DNA of 64,000 nucleotides, taken from the NCBI GenBank assembly GCA_018266255.1, contig JAFEAT010000014.1, forward strand, positions 310,001-374,000, read 5' to 3'. The DNA is from Cyanobacteria bacterium SZAS-4 (lineage in GTDB: Bacteria; Cyanobacteriota; Vampirovibrionia; Obscuribacterales; Obscuribacteraceae). Shown here one piece after another: positions 41,620-49,783 of the stretch (the first letter of the stretch is position 1; each line of letters starts with the position of its first letter). Made by a program: the position numbers and the translations under genes. Below the pieces are notes generated by a model. The model was not told where the DNA came from. It saw only the letters and a program-made list of their open reading frames with translations, and did not search any database.

Positions 41620-43506
41620 ATGTCACCACCTCCTCCAGAAACAACAGACCGCGTGCAACAGGCTGTCAGCCGCATTGAGAGCGCCAGTCAAGGCGGCCAA
41701 CTCAATCCTGAGAAGTTGCACCACGAACTGTTTGAACTTAGAAAACAGGATTCAACTAATGGAACAGTTGATAAAGCAGCTTTCAAAAGCGACCTTGCCG
41801 CGGTGACAAAACAACTTCATCAAGATGGGATTTTGCCCAACCTTGATATTGTAGAGACCGGCAATTCACACGTCGCTTTTCGTGGAATCAGCACTCCGGG
41901 CTCTTCTCCGGTTGATGGCAGCGAAAGTCTGGTGACGAAAGCGCACGGCACCACATTTACGTATGACAATCAGAACCACGTTCAATCGTGGTCAACGAAA
42001 GATGGTGACACCTGGAAATACAGTGCCAAAGATGGAAAGTATCACGAATTCGAAGACGGCAAGAAAACTGGCAAAACGACCACTGATGTAATCACCCTCG
42101 ACGCAAAAGGTCGGGAGGTTGCCACTCACTCCGATGGCAGCACAACCACTACAGCGGCATGGGGCGGCACAATCGAGCGCGATGCATCCGGCTTGATGAC
42201 CAAAGAAACCAACGGTAAGTCAGTCAAAACTTTCGCCTACGAAAACGGTCAGCTTTCTGGAATGACAGTGGAAAAGAATGGACAGAAAACTTCTTACGCT
42301 AAAGCTGAAGATGGAAAATTCTACGCTTCAACTGACGCCGATCACAAAAATCCGCTCGACATTGCAATTGATTCTGCACACGCTGGCACTGTGAAAATTA
42401 CCGATCGAAGTGGCGCGTCAACTGAAGAGAAATGGGGCGGTACTAGTGTTCATCGAGACAAGGACCAGCACCTCACATCGATCGAATATCGCAACGGCAA
42501 CAAAGCAACTGACTTTTCATATGACGCTAACAATCAGCTAACCGGTTTTTCAATGACCGACAAAGACGGTAAATCTCATACCTATAAGCAGAGTAATGGA
42601 ATGATCTCCGTTGACGGCGGCCAACCCATCGCTGGAACACTGACAGCCAATGACGCTGGACGTCTGCTTGTTACTCAGACTGGTGATGGGTCAGATCAAC
42701 AATTTAAATCCATTCGATTCGATATGGGTGGCAGCGAAGTTGTATCTGGCAAATTTGGCGACAAAACAATGCCAGTTGAAATCACCAGCAGTGGTGGCAA
42801 GGTAAGTCACTTTAAATACGATGCGACCGGCATGCTCACTGACGTGGACGCCCGTGGATATGTGCTGCACAAAGAAGGTGGACAGTGGCTCGATGCTAAC
42901 GGCGGAAAGCCCGCCGATGTCGTGCCGATGATTGAGCCTAACGGAACTTTCACCGCTATACACGGAGATGGAACCTACGAACAGTGGACGGCAGGTGGAG
43001 TTCACACAGAAGCTATTCCTGACACTCCGGAAGCGATTGCCAAAGAGGCGAAAGCAGTAGAAGAAGCTAACGCTGCTGCTAATGCGGCTCCTAGTGCAGA
43101 TGGCGCTTCTTCAGATGCTGCCGTCGGTACCAGCGTTCCAGGCGATCCTACGCTCGCGGCTACCATCTGTCGTGACGCACGCAAGGTTGCGAATCGCATG
43201 GATTCGCATGGATTGTGTCTGAAGGGCGTTGCCACTGCTCTCGACATGGCTGGCACCAACAACATTCACGGTGGTTCTGCCTATATGGCAGCCGCCCGTC
43301 TTGCACGAGACGACCAATTTCAGGAGATTCCAGAGAATGCCAAGCTCAAGCCCGGCGACATTGTCGTGCATGGCACCACCTCTTCTAATCCCTATGGACA
43401 CATCCTCGTCTACCTCGGAAACGGCATGGAGGCGAGCGATCACATAGCTCCGCTAACCAATATGAATTATGGAAGCTTTACGCGCGTTTTCAGGCCAACG
43501 GGGTGA
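41620..43506 (+). CDS. YD/RHS-like repeat protein with C-terminal CHAP/NlpC-like cysteine peptidase domain
   Basis: About 628 residues. The N-terminus carries the same helical module as the SLT protein (HELFELRKQ... KQLHQDGILPNLDIVE). The middle has a run of about 10 beta-hairpin repeats of YD/RHS style (TFTYDNQNHVQSWSTKDG, FAYENGQLSGMTVEKNG, FSYDANNQLTGFSMTDKDG). After an Ala-rich linker, a papain-like amidase domain follows with Cys533 (GLCLKGVA), KPGDIVVH and His594 (YGHILVYLGNG). Such domains cut peptidoglycan stem peptides. ATG at 41620 is preferred over TTG 41596. No signal peptide is seen. Architecture resembles polymorphic exported effectors; the role as toxin or wall remodeller is inference. 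Confidence 0.78.
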   Translation: MSPPPPETTDRVQQAVSRIESASQGGQLNPEKLHHELFELRKQDSTNGTVDKAAFKSDLAAVTKQLHQDGILPNLDIVETGNSHVAFRGISTPGSSPVDGSESLVTKAHGTTFTYDNQNHVQSWSTKDGDTWKYSAKDGKYHEFEDGKKTGKTTTDVITLDAKGREVATHSDGSTTTTAAWGGTIERDASGLMTKETNGKSVKTFAYENGQLSGMTVEKNGQKTSYAKAEDGKFYASTDADHKNPLDIAIDSAHAGTVKITDRSGASTEEKWGGTSVHRDKDQHLTSIEYRNGNKATDFSYDANNQLTGFSMTDKDGKSHTYKQSNGMISVDGGQPIAGTLTANDAGRLLVTQTGDGSDQQFKSIRFDMGGSEVVSGKFGDKTMPVEITSSGGKVSHFKYDATGMLTDVDARGYVLHKEGGQWLDANGGKPADVVPMIEPNGTFTAIHGDGTYEQWTAGGVHTEAIPDTPEAIAKEAKAVEEANAAANAAPSADGASSDAAVGTSVPGDPTLAATICRDARKVANRMDSHGLCLKGVATALDMAGTNNIHGGSAYMAAARLARDDQFQEIPENAKLKPGDIVVHGTTSSNPYGHILVYLGNGMEASDHIAPLTNMNYGSFTRVFRPTG

Positions 43507-43551
43507 TAATGGTTTTTGAACTTGTCAGAAAAATCTCTTCGGCTCACTTTT

Positions 43552-43638
43552 CCCGTATATACGGGCGTTTTGACGATTCTACTCGTGCCCGGTTTCGAAA
43601 TCACAAGACTGACACGAGCTTGACACGTTTTTGTCACG
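43552..43638. promoter_or_regulatory. Palindrome and TGACACG repeats upstream of the Tad-like gene
   Basis: CCCGTATATACGGG (43552-43565) is a perfect 14-bp palindrome followed by CGTTTT, possibly a terminator for the preceding gene. Downstream, TGACACG occurs at 43610 and 43621 (11-base period, about one helical turn) and as its inverse TGTCACG at 43632. This array sits 40-70 bases before the TadE-like start and could be an activator or repressor site overlapping a TTGACA (43620-43625). Confidence 0.4.
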
Positions 43639-43677
43639 AAATCTCACTATTATCTCAATGTCCCTAAAGAAAAGCCG

Positions 43678-44247
43678 GTGGCTAATATGAATTCCCAAGC
43701 GAAGCTCGGAATGCGGTCTCGTCGTGGTCAGGCGTTAGCTGAAACAGCAGGTTTACTCTGCGTTTTCTTCATCTTCCTAACGTTTCCTCTTATGAATCTC
43801 GGTGCAATCGGCATGCGTGCCTGCTTCGTGGTCAACTCTGCCAAAGTCGGCGCAGAGAGAGCTTGCAAATCCTTGACTTACCAGGTCAAAGCTAACGTTC
43901 CAGACGGCACTCTCGCCAACAACACGCCGGCAGTGACTGTCGCCAAAAACGAAGTCACTCGTTATCTCGGCTCCTTCAGTGGTGCCAAATTGGTTAGCAT
44001 CAAAACTGGTATCGTCGATATCAACAACATCACTGGTGAGAAAAAAGGACCTTTCTACACCCCGCTCGCCACACTGCCTCAAGAGAATCATACGTATTAC
44101 GTAGACGTTCAAGTGAACGCTGAAACTGAACCACTACTTAGCTACAAAGGTGGAATGCTTGGCGACATCCCTGGCTTGACCGCACCGTTCCCGCTGTCGA
44201 TGCACGGACAACGTGTCTTCGAAAATCCGAAAGGCTTGCAAATGTAA
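43678..44247 (+). CDS. TadE-like pseudopilin family protein
   Basis: A 189-residue protein with a basic start, then RRGQALAETAGLLCVFFIFLTFPL, the TadE/TadG-type N-terminus in which a short basic leader precedes Gly and a hydrophobic helix with Glu at position +5. The rest is extracytoplasmic and beta-rich. Proteins of this kind are minor subunits of tight-adherence (Flp) pili or envelope structures and are cut by a TadV/CpaA prepilin peptidase. The start is GTG 43678 or ATG 43687. It is the first of three Tad-like genes on this strand, interrupted by one convergent TPR gene. No TadA ATPase or secretin gene lies in the window. Confidence 0.75.
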   Translation: MANMNSQAKLGMRSRRGQALAETAGLLCVFFIFLTFPLMNLGAIGMRACFVVNSAKVGAERACKSLTYQVKANVPDGTLANNTPAVTVAKNEVTRYLGSFSGAKLVSIKTGIVDINNITGEKKGPFYTPLATLPQENHTYYVDVQVNAETEPLLSYKGGMLGDIPGLTAPFPLSMHGQRVFENPKGLQM

Positions 44248-44248
44248 T

Positions 44249-44878
44249 TTAGTTTTGCTCCAGCTTCTTCAATTCTCTATCGTTCAAGACTCTATTTTCT
44301 TTCAACGCGATGAGGTCAGCCATCTTCCTAGAATCAGTCGGAATGAGTCTCTCCGCCGCGGTAAAACAATCCCTTGCCTTTTGGAAACTCAACTTTCTTT
44401 CTTCAACCGTTTCCATCGAGAGTCCATTTAGATAATGCACCGTTCCTAAATTGATCTGATCCCTTGCGGATTTCGGCGAATCAGACTGATCGAGTTTGGC
44501 AATTTGTTCTAAAGTTAGCAGACATTTTTTGTAGTCACCGTTCTGTCGTTCAACTGTCGCAAGATTTTCGAGGTCGCTCAATGAATCATCGCCAGCCAAC
44601 TGCAAGATCTTTTCAGCTAGTGATTGAGCTCGTGAAAACAAATTCTGCTGCTCGTAAATCGAAATTAGCTTGCGCGCCGATTCAAGATTCGCTTTGCTCA
44701 AAGTTTTTGTCGCCGTTTCAAGCCTTGTTTGCTCAGCGTTCAAATTCGACCAGCGTGTCTCGACGCTCATCAGCTTTGCCGGAGTTCGCTTATCGAGCAA
44801 ATTCGCCAGGCTCAGCGCCACCAGCCAGACAACCAGACATGCTATCGCAAGTATTTTTATCCAGTTTGACTTGTTCAT
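44249..44878 (-). CDS. Membrane-anchored TPR-like hypothetical protein
   Basis: A 209-residue protein with an N-terminal membrane helix (WIKILAIACLVVWLVALSLANLL) followed by a helical soluble part with TPR rhythm. These repeats include LESARKLISIYEQQNLFSRAQSLAEKIL, LENLATVERQNGDYKKCLLTLEQI and INLGTVHYLNGL. The repeats probably lie outside the inner membrane and may mediate assembly contacts. It sits between the TadE-like and TadG-like genes but on the opposite strand, with its stop one base from the stop of the TadE-like gene. Membership of the pilus system is possible but unproven. Confidence 0.65.
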   Translation of the reverse strand: MNKSNWIKILAIACLVVWLVALSLANLLDKRTPAKLMSVETRWSNLNAEQTRLETATKTLSKANLESARKLISIYEQQNLFSRAQSLAEKILQLAGDDSLSDLENLATVERQNGDYKKCLLTLEQIAKLDQSDSPKSARDQINLGTVHYLNGLSMETVEERKLSFQKARDCFTAAERLIPTDSRKMADLIALKENRVLNDRELKKLEQN

Positions 44879-44960
44879 CGATTAGCAGAGAATGAGTATA
44901 GGGGATTAATCTTCAGTAATCTGAAGCTTTGGAAGAAATAAGTCGCACTCCCTTCGTATT

Positions 44961-47252
44961 ATGGGGCAAATATTGTCGGTCGTCAGCTTGGGCAAAATGA
45001 CAAAAATATCTCAGTCGCGGAAAATTGTCGGACAAGGCGTGCTTGCCCTCAGCGCTTTGGTGGGATTGATTATCATCCCACTAATTGGAATTTTTTCTTT
45101 TGAGATCGCCAGATATCAACATGGCGTGAATCAATTGAACGCAAACTGTGATTCTGCTGCTCTGGCTGGTGCGGCGATGCTAGTCACTTCGAAATATCAA
45201 CGTAAGCAAGATCGCACTAAGCGATTTTCAGAAGCAACGAAAGCCGCTGAAAATGCATTCAAAAGTACTTTTAATCAAACAAACGCTCAATTGAATGACG
45301 TGCTCGGAAGCACGCTTCGAAGTGCAGTTGACGTTGGTAAAGACGGCACGCTAACGCTAGGCACTCAACCGGGCGACTGCACTTATAAGATTCAAACTGT
45401 TGACCCGAGCAACTTGAATGTTGTCGATCCAACCGATGACAAAGCGAAAGCGATCAAAGTCTCCGCGCAGTTTACGGCTCGTCCTGCTTTCTCGAAATTC
45501 CTCGGATTAGGCGCGCTTGTGCCGATCGTCAGTCGCGCAGTGGCAGGCATTCCGGTATTGGATGTGGTGGTATGTTTTGACGTGTCAGGAAGCATGGATG
45601 ACTCGTCTCGCGTCGCTTTCGTCAACCGCAGATTCACAATTCCCAAACCTGAAAGCGATCAGATTGAGGCTTCATACAACAGTTACTTGGGCTCTCTACA
45701 GGCGCTGCAGAACTACATCGGCAGCTCCAATTACGATCCCAACGTATGCGCTGGTTACTACAATACTGCGCTGCAAAAATGGAATGCTTACAAAACATTG
45801 AGACTCACTCTTGCCGATCAAAAAGGCAAAGTGGAGTATGGACAGGTGCAAGTTGGAACACTGGCAGATTGTTTGTTCAATCCGCTTGCTCCGAACGGAT
45901 CGCCTGTCAACACGCGCTATCCGCAGAATCTTAATCTCGTTAATTGGCAAAAGTTGCAGAGCAATGCCAATCCGAACTTACCTGCTTTCAATTATGCTGA
46001 GCGTCTTTATCAAGAGAGCGGTGGAACGAATCCCGGCGCTGCACCGGGAAACTTCGCTTGCGGCGGCAATCTTGGTCCTGGTTATCCATCGAACTACGGC
46101 TGCGCCTGTCCAAATGCTCCAACCGGTTTTACGGATTTGATTGTCAAACTCGATTCGACCATTGTCACCAATCCCGTGCAACCTTTGTTTGGTTCAAAAG
46201 CACCACAAACGCCGATTGCTGTACATGGGTTCGACAAATTCACTTACGTCAAAAAACGCGAGCCATTTAAAGGTCATGCGTATACGTTTGATGGAATTGG
46301 ATATTTGGTCGAAGCCGAACGCGGCAATCTGGAAGTGTCGCGATTCAATCAACTGAAAAACAACCTCTTCAAGAACAATATCGCCGACGGAGAGTTGCCA
46401 ACTCAGGGTAAAGATGGCTATCAATCAGCTTACTTCGAGATGGCTGAGGCGTACAGTCAACCGATTTCTTGCACAGTAGATGCGTTGCAGAATTTCTATC
46501 AAGCGTTGAATGGAGCCGGTGCCGATGTTCACTTTGGTCTAGTTGCCTTCGAAACTCAGGCAGCTCAGGGCACTCCGAGTGTCACTGATGTCGCGATTCC
46601 AGACATTGCTTTTAACATGCCGGTGATCAACCCCGTCAATATCAACACCTCTTCTCCAAATTATCCCACTCCGCCCCCAGGTCCGAAGAAGTATCCAATT
46701 TTGAGGATGCCCTTGCAGGCTTTGAAAGACCCGGTCAACGATCTGGTTCCAGACCCGACAGATGGTACCAAACCGAATCTGACGATGAACGATATTTTCG
46801 AGAATTATTTGACGCCACTTCGTTCAACAAATGTGCCAAAGGCTCTCGATGATGCTCTTGATACCTTAGGCAATAGTCCTCGCAAGGTTTATTCCAGACA
46901 GTGCATTATTTTGATCACAGATGGAATAGCAACTGTCACCATGAATGGTGACCCGGATAACGCTACTTCGATGGCACAGTCTCGCCAGCAGGCGCAACGT
47001 GCAAAGAATGCGGGTGTGCCAATCTATACGATTGGTGTGGGACAAAATCAAGCAGTGGAAGCCCTGCAAATTCCTTTTCTGGGAGACGAATTCACCTCGT
47101 CTCCCAATGGACTAGCGTCGTTGTCTGGTAATGGAGCTAGATTTTTCGCTGTCAACAGAAACAGTATCGTCGCCCCTGGTGGTGGACAAGTAAACGCAAT
47201 CAGTCAGGCGTTTTTACAAGTCGCCAGAAGTTTGGTGCAGCTAATTGATTAA
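44961..47252 (+). CDS. TadG-like protein with von Willebrand factor A domain
   Basis: A 763-residue protein. The N-terminal hydrophobic helix (LALSALVGLIIIPLIGIFSFEIAR) is followed by NQLNANCDSAALAGA, the Tad_N/TadG signature. The vWA domain starts with VVVCFDVSGSMDDS, giving MIDAS residues D207, S209 and S211. It is then interrupted by an insertion of about 260 residues rich in Asn, Pro and Tyr before the second half (VHFGLVAFET, CIILITDGIAT, GVPIYTIGVGQ). Such proteins are envelope components of Tad pili or adhesins that bind metal and ligands. ATG 44961 or ATG 44997 may be the start. The end overlaps the next gene by 8 bases, so the two are cotranslated. Confidence 0.85.
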   Translation: MGQILSVVSLGKMTKISQSRKIVGQGVLALSALVGLIIIPLIGIFSFEIARYQHGVNQLNANCDSAALAGAAMLVTSKYQRKQDRTKRFSEATKAAENAFKSTFNQTNAQLNDVLGSTLRSAVDVGKDGTLTLGTQPGDCTYKIQTVDPSNLNVVDPTDDKAKAIKVSAQFTARPAFSKFLGLGALVPIVSRAVAGIPVLDVVVCFDVSGSMDDSSRVAFVNRRFTIPKPESDQIEASYNSYLGSLQALQNYIGSSNYDPNVCAGYYNTALQKWNAYKTLRLTLADQKGKVEYGQVQVGTLADCLFNPLAPNGSPVNTRYPQNLNLVNWQKLQSNANPNLPAFNYAERLYQESGGTNPGAAPGNFACGGNLGPGYPSNYGCACPNAPTGFTDLIVKLDSTIVTNPVQPLFGSKAPQTPIAVHGFDKFTYVKKREPFKGHAYTFDGIGYLVEAERGNLEVSRFNQLKNNLFKNNIADGELPTQGKDGYQSAYFEMAEAYSQPISCTVDALQNFYQALNGAGADVHFGLVAFETQAAQGTPSVTDVAIPDIAFNMPVINPVNINTSSPNYPTPPPGPKKYPILRMPLQALKDPVNDLVPDPTDGTKPNLTMNDIFENYLTPLRSTNVPKALDDALDTLGNSPRKVYSRQCIILITDGIATVTMNGDPDNATSMAQSRQQAQRAKNAGVPIYTIGVGQNQAVEALQIPFLGDEFTSSPNGLASLSGNGARFFAVNRNSIVAPGGGQVNAISQAFLQVARSLVQLID

Positions 47253-48000
47253 GCAAAAGAGCAGAAGTAATTGTAGAAATGTCCGCGGCATGTCAGCCGT
47301 GGAGCTAGCAGTTGGCTCATTTTTCTTTGTTGTGTTGACGCTGCTATGTGCGGATGTTGCTGTTTTGATTATCGCCAACGGCGTCAACAACGAAGCTTGT
47401 CGTGACGCAGCTCGAGCCGCTGGAATCGCCCCTCCGACCAAAGCCAAAGATGCGGCGATAAATGCGCTGACTGCGCACCAACGTGTGGACGGTCAATTTA
47501 TCAAAAATTTGAAAATCGAAAAGTACTTGTACAACGGCTTAAAACCATACGGTAACGCCAACTCTCTCGACCCCGATAATCAACCGACCGTATTTGTCGC
47601 GACACGGCTGGAAGTTAAGTTGCCGGCACCGATCGTCTTTTTCGGTGGAGCTTCGTTCACCGGCACTGGTGGCAGTGGCGCGCTTGAATTTGAGAGCAGC
47701 TATCTCTATCCAATCTTGAATTTGCAATCATCGGTACCGTCTGACGTTTTCGATCCCGAGCACACCCAACAGTTTAACGGGCAGCTCTCCGAGGTTCCTG
47801 GCTTGTGTAATAATCCTCCGCCCAACTGTCCACCGGCTAACGGACCAGGACCAGGCACCGGTCCTGTAAATACTGGACCTGTAAATGGACCGGGACCAGT
47901 ATCTGGACCAGGACCAGGACCGGGTCCAGGACCAGGACCGGGACCGGGTCCTGGTCCTGGATCAACAACAAGTTCAGGCGCCGGAAACTTTCCTGGTTAG
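47245..48000 (+). CDS. TadE-like pseudopilin with (Gly-Pro)n C-terminal tail
   Basis: A 251-residue protein. Its N-terminus RGMSAVELAVGSFFFVVLTLLCADVAVL has the Tad pseudopilin layout: short basic leader, Gly, hydrophobic helix with Glu near +5. The central part (60-190) is an extracytoplasmic domain. The tail from about 199 has GPGPGTGPVNTGPVNGPGP and then nine uninterrupted Gly-Pro pairs before STTSSG, an extended, proline-rich surface-exposed strand. It starts TTG at 47245 inside the vWA gene, implying coupled translation and a joint assembly role. Confidence 0.78.
   Translation: MIKQKSRSNCRNVRGMSAVELAVGSFFFVVLTLLCADVAVLIIANGVNNEACRDAARAAGIAPPTKAKDAAINALTAHQRVDGQFIKNLKIEKYLYNGLKPYGNANSLDPDNQPTVFVATRLEVKLPAPIVFFGGASFTGTGGSGALEFESSYLYPILNLQSSVPSDVFDPEHTQQFNGQLSEVPGLCNNPPPNCPPANGPGPGTGPVNTGPVNGPGPVSGPGPGPGPGPGPGPGPGPGSTTSSGAGNFPG
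47842..47961 (+). repeat. Gly-Pro coding repeat tract
   Basis: Hexamer units GGACCA, GGACCG, GGTCCA and GGTCCT alternate through this stretch. Because late units (GGTCCT) complement early ones (AGGACC), the mRNA can form strong hairpins here. Mixed Gly and Pro codons suggest that the dipeptide is under selection, not just slippage. Confidence 0.75.
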
Positions 48001-48011
48001 CGTGCTCTGAC

Positions 48012-48072
48012 AAGTCGAGGCAATTCGCGAAACCTAAGTCATGGCAATTCGGGGGACGAAGTCATGGCAATT
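48012..48072. repeat. Three tandem copies of a 23-24 base unit
   Basis: The core AAGTCATGGCAATT occurs exactly at 48036-48049 and 48059-48072, with a two-mismatch copy (AAGTCGAGGCAATT) at 48012-48025. Period is 24 then 23 bases. The third copy overlaps the last codons and stop of the kinase gene on the minus strand. No other copies seen in the window. Confidence 0.7.
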
Positions 48073-49783
48073 TGCTGAGGTTGTTTGCCAAATCCGGATT
48101 GTCAGGCCGAATTTTCAGAGATGCTTTCCAGTAAAGTTTGCATTTTTCAAACTCATGTAAAACATAATAGACTTCTCCAATGCCCTGCATGCAGATGGCT
48201 TTGTGTTTTTGAATCTTTTCTTCGCTCCTTGGGTCATCGAGTTGTGGCGATGTAGCCAGAACGGTCTGGTAGGCCTTTTCGTATAGGGCAATTGCTTCCT
48301 GGTATTGGATGTTCAGTCGTGCAATTCGCGCCAATCCTACAAGCGCTTGATAGCGCCATGATTTGCTCCTGTTGTCTGTCTCATCTGACACCGCATCTAG
48401 TGCCAATTTGTAGTCTCGTTGGGCGGAAGAATATTCTCTCAAATTATATTCGGCCTGAGCGATGTGCCAATAAATTTCCGATGTTCGAGTAGGACCTTTA
48501 CCCAGTTGATTGGAAACAATCAGGCACTCCTGGGCTTTTTCTTTCGCTACCTTCCAGTTCTTAAATTTTGCAGCAGATCGGGCTTCATCCATCATCTGAG
48601 GAAAAGGAAGATGGCTCTGTTGATCTGAATTCGCGCCGATTGCCGGCGCAGGCTTTGCACCATTCTCTGTTTTGGAATCGGCCGGAGCGGTTGCGATGGA
48701 CTCGCTATCCAGTGTTAGGTCTTGCTGTGAAGATGGCGCGGTAACTGATTCCTTAATTTGGAGGTCTGCGGATTTGTGCGTCTTGGCGACTTTTAAAACT
48801 AACATACCAATAGCACTTAGAAAAATTCCAATCGTTACAACTGCTATGATTTGTTTCGTTCGTCCACGTAATGCGAATCGCGGTGATGGCTGTTTGCCCT
48901 GTCTCAGCGAACTCAAATCTTTTCGCAGGTCGCTAACTTTCTGGTAGCGATCTGCGGGTTTCTTTTCCAAGCATTTCATCACGACATCGTTCAAACTTTT
49001 TAGTTTGGCATGATTTTCTGCAGAGGCAGGCAGAATTTTAGTTAACTGATCCGGCGCATTCTTCAGGTGTTTTTGCATTGTGTCTAGCGAATTGTCACCG
49101 GACAACGGAGGTTTACCGGCTAGTGCCTCGTACATGATGCAGCCAAGGGAATAGATGTCGGAACGTTCGTCTAACTTTTTTCCAGCGCATTGCTCAGGGC
49201 TCATATAAAGCGGAGTTCCAAACACATTTCCGGTTTTAGTAAGCGCTGAATCCTCCAGCAAATTTTTGGCGATACCGAAGTCGATTAGTTTAACTACTTC
49301 AGTGTTAGTTTCTTGAACTAAAACAAGATTGCTCGGCTTTAAATCTCGGTGGATGAATCCGTTTGCGTGTGCGTGTTCCACAGCTGCGCATGCTTGGAGC
49401 ATTATTGCGAACTATCTGTCTTGCGATAGCTTTCCTTCGTTGGCCAACAATCCAGCTAGATTGATACCGTTCAGGTAAGACATGACGATGTATGGGGCAC
49501 CGCTTTCGGTGGTAGCGATTTCATGGACTTTGACGATATTCTGGTGTTCCAGTGTTCCAAGAGCTTTTGCTTCCTGCTTGAAACGCTTGAGAAATTCTGC
49601 GCCATCAAGCGCATCTATCAGCAAAAATTTTATCGCAACTGTTCTATTAAGGGCTATGTCTCGGGCCTTGTAGACGACACTCATTGCACCAGAACCAATC
49701 TTTTCGATGAGTTCGTATTTACCGATGGTGGCACCAGTTTGTAAGGAGATCGCACTACTATGTTTGTTTTGCACAACACTCAC
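48062..49783 (-). pseudogene. Ser/Thr protein kinase with TPR region, interrupted by one in-frame TAG
   Basis: A 573-codon kinase gene with an amber codon at 49412-49414. The first part (123 residues, GTG start at 49783) has the glycine loop IGSGAMSVVY and Lys52. The second part, in the same frame after the TAG, resumes FAIMLQACAAVEHAH and carries HRDLKPSN, DFGIAK, SPEQ, a membrane helix and TPR repeats. In the adjacent paralogue the aligned text is RWLSVMIQAC, so TAG stands exactly in place of Trp (TGG). ATG at 49402 could restart translation, but no ribosome site precedes it and the product would lack the N-lobe. Nonsense mutation, base-call error or readthrough are the options. It starts inside the stop of the upstream kinase gene (GTGA). 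Confidence 0.85.

Noticed and set aside
47842..47961. Gly-Pro DNA repeat as a transcription terminator
   Set aside because: It can form strong hairpins but is within the coding frame, and no T-run follows; the protein continues to 48000.
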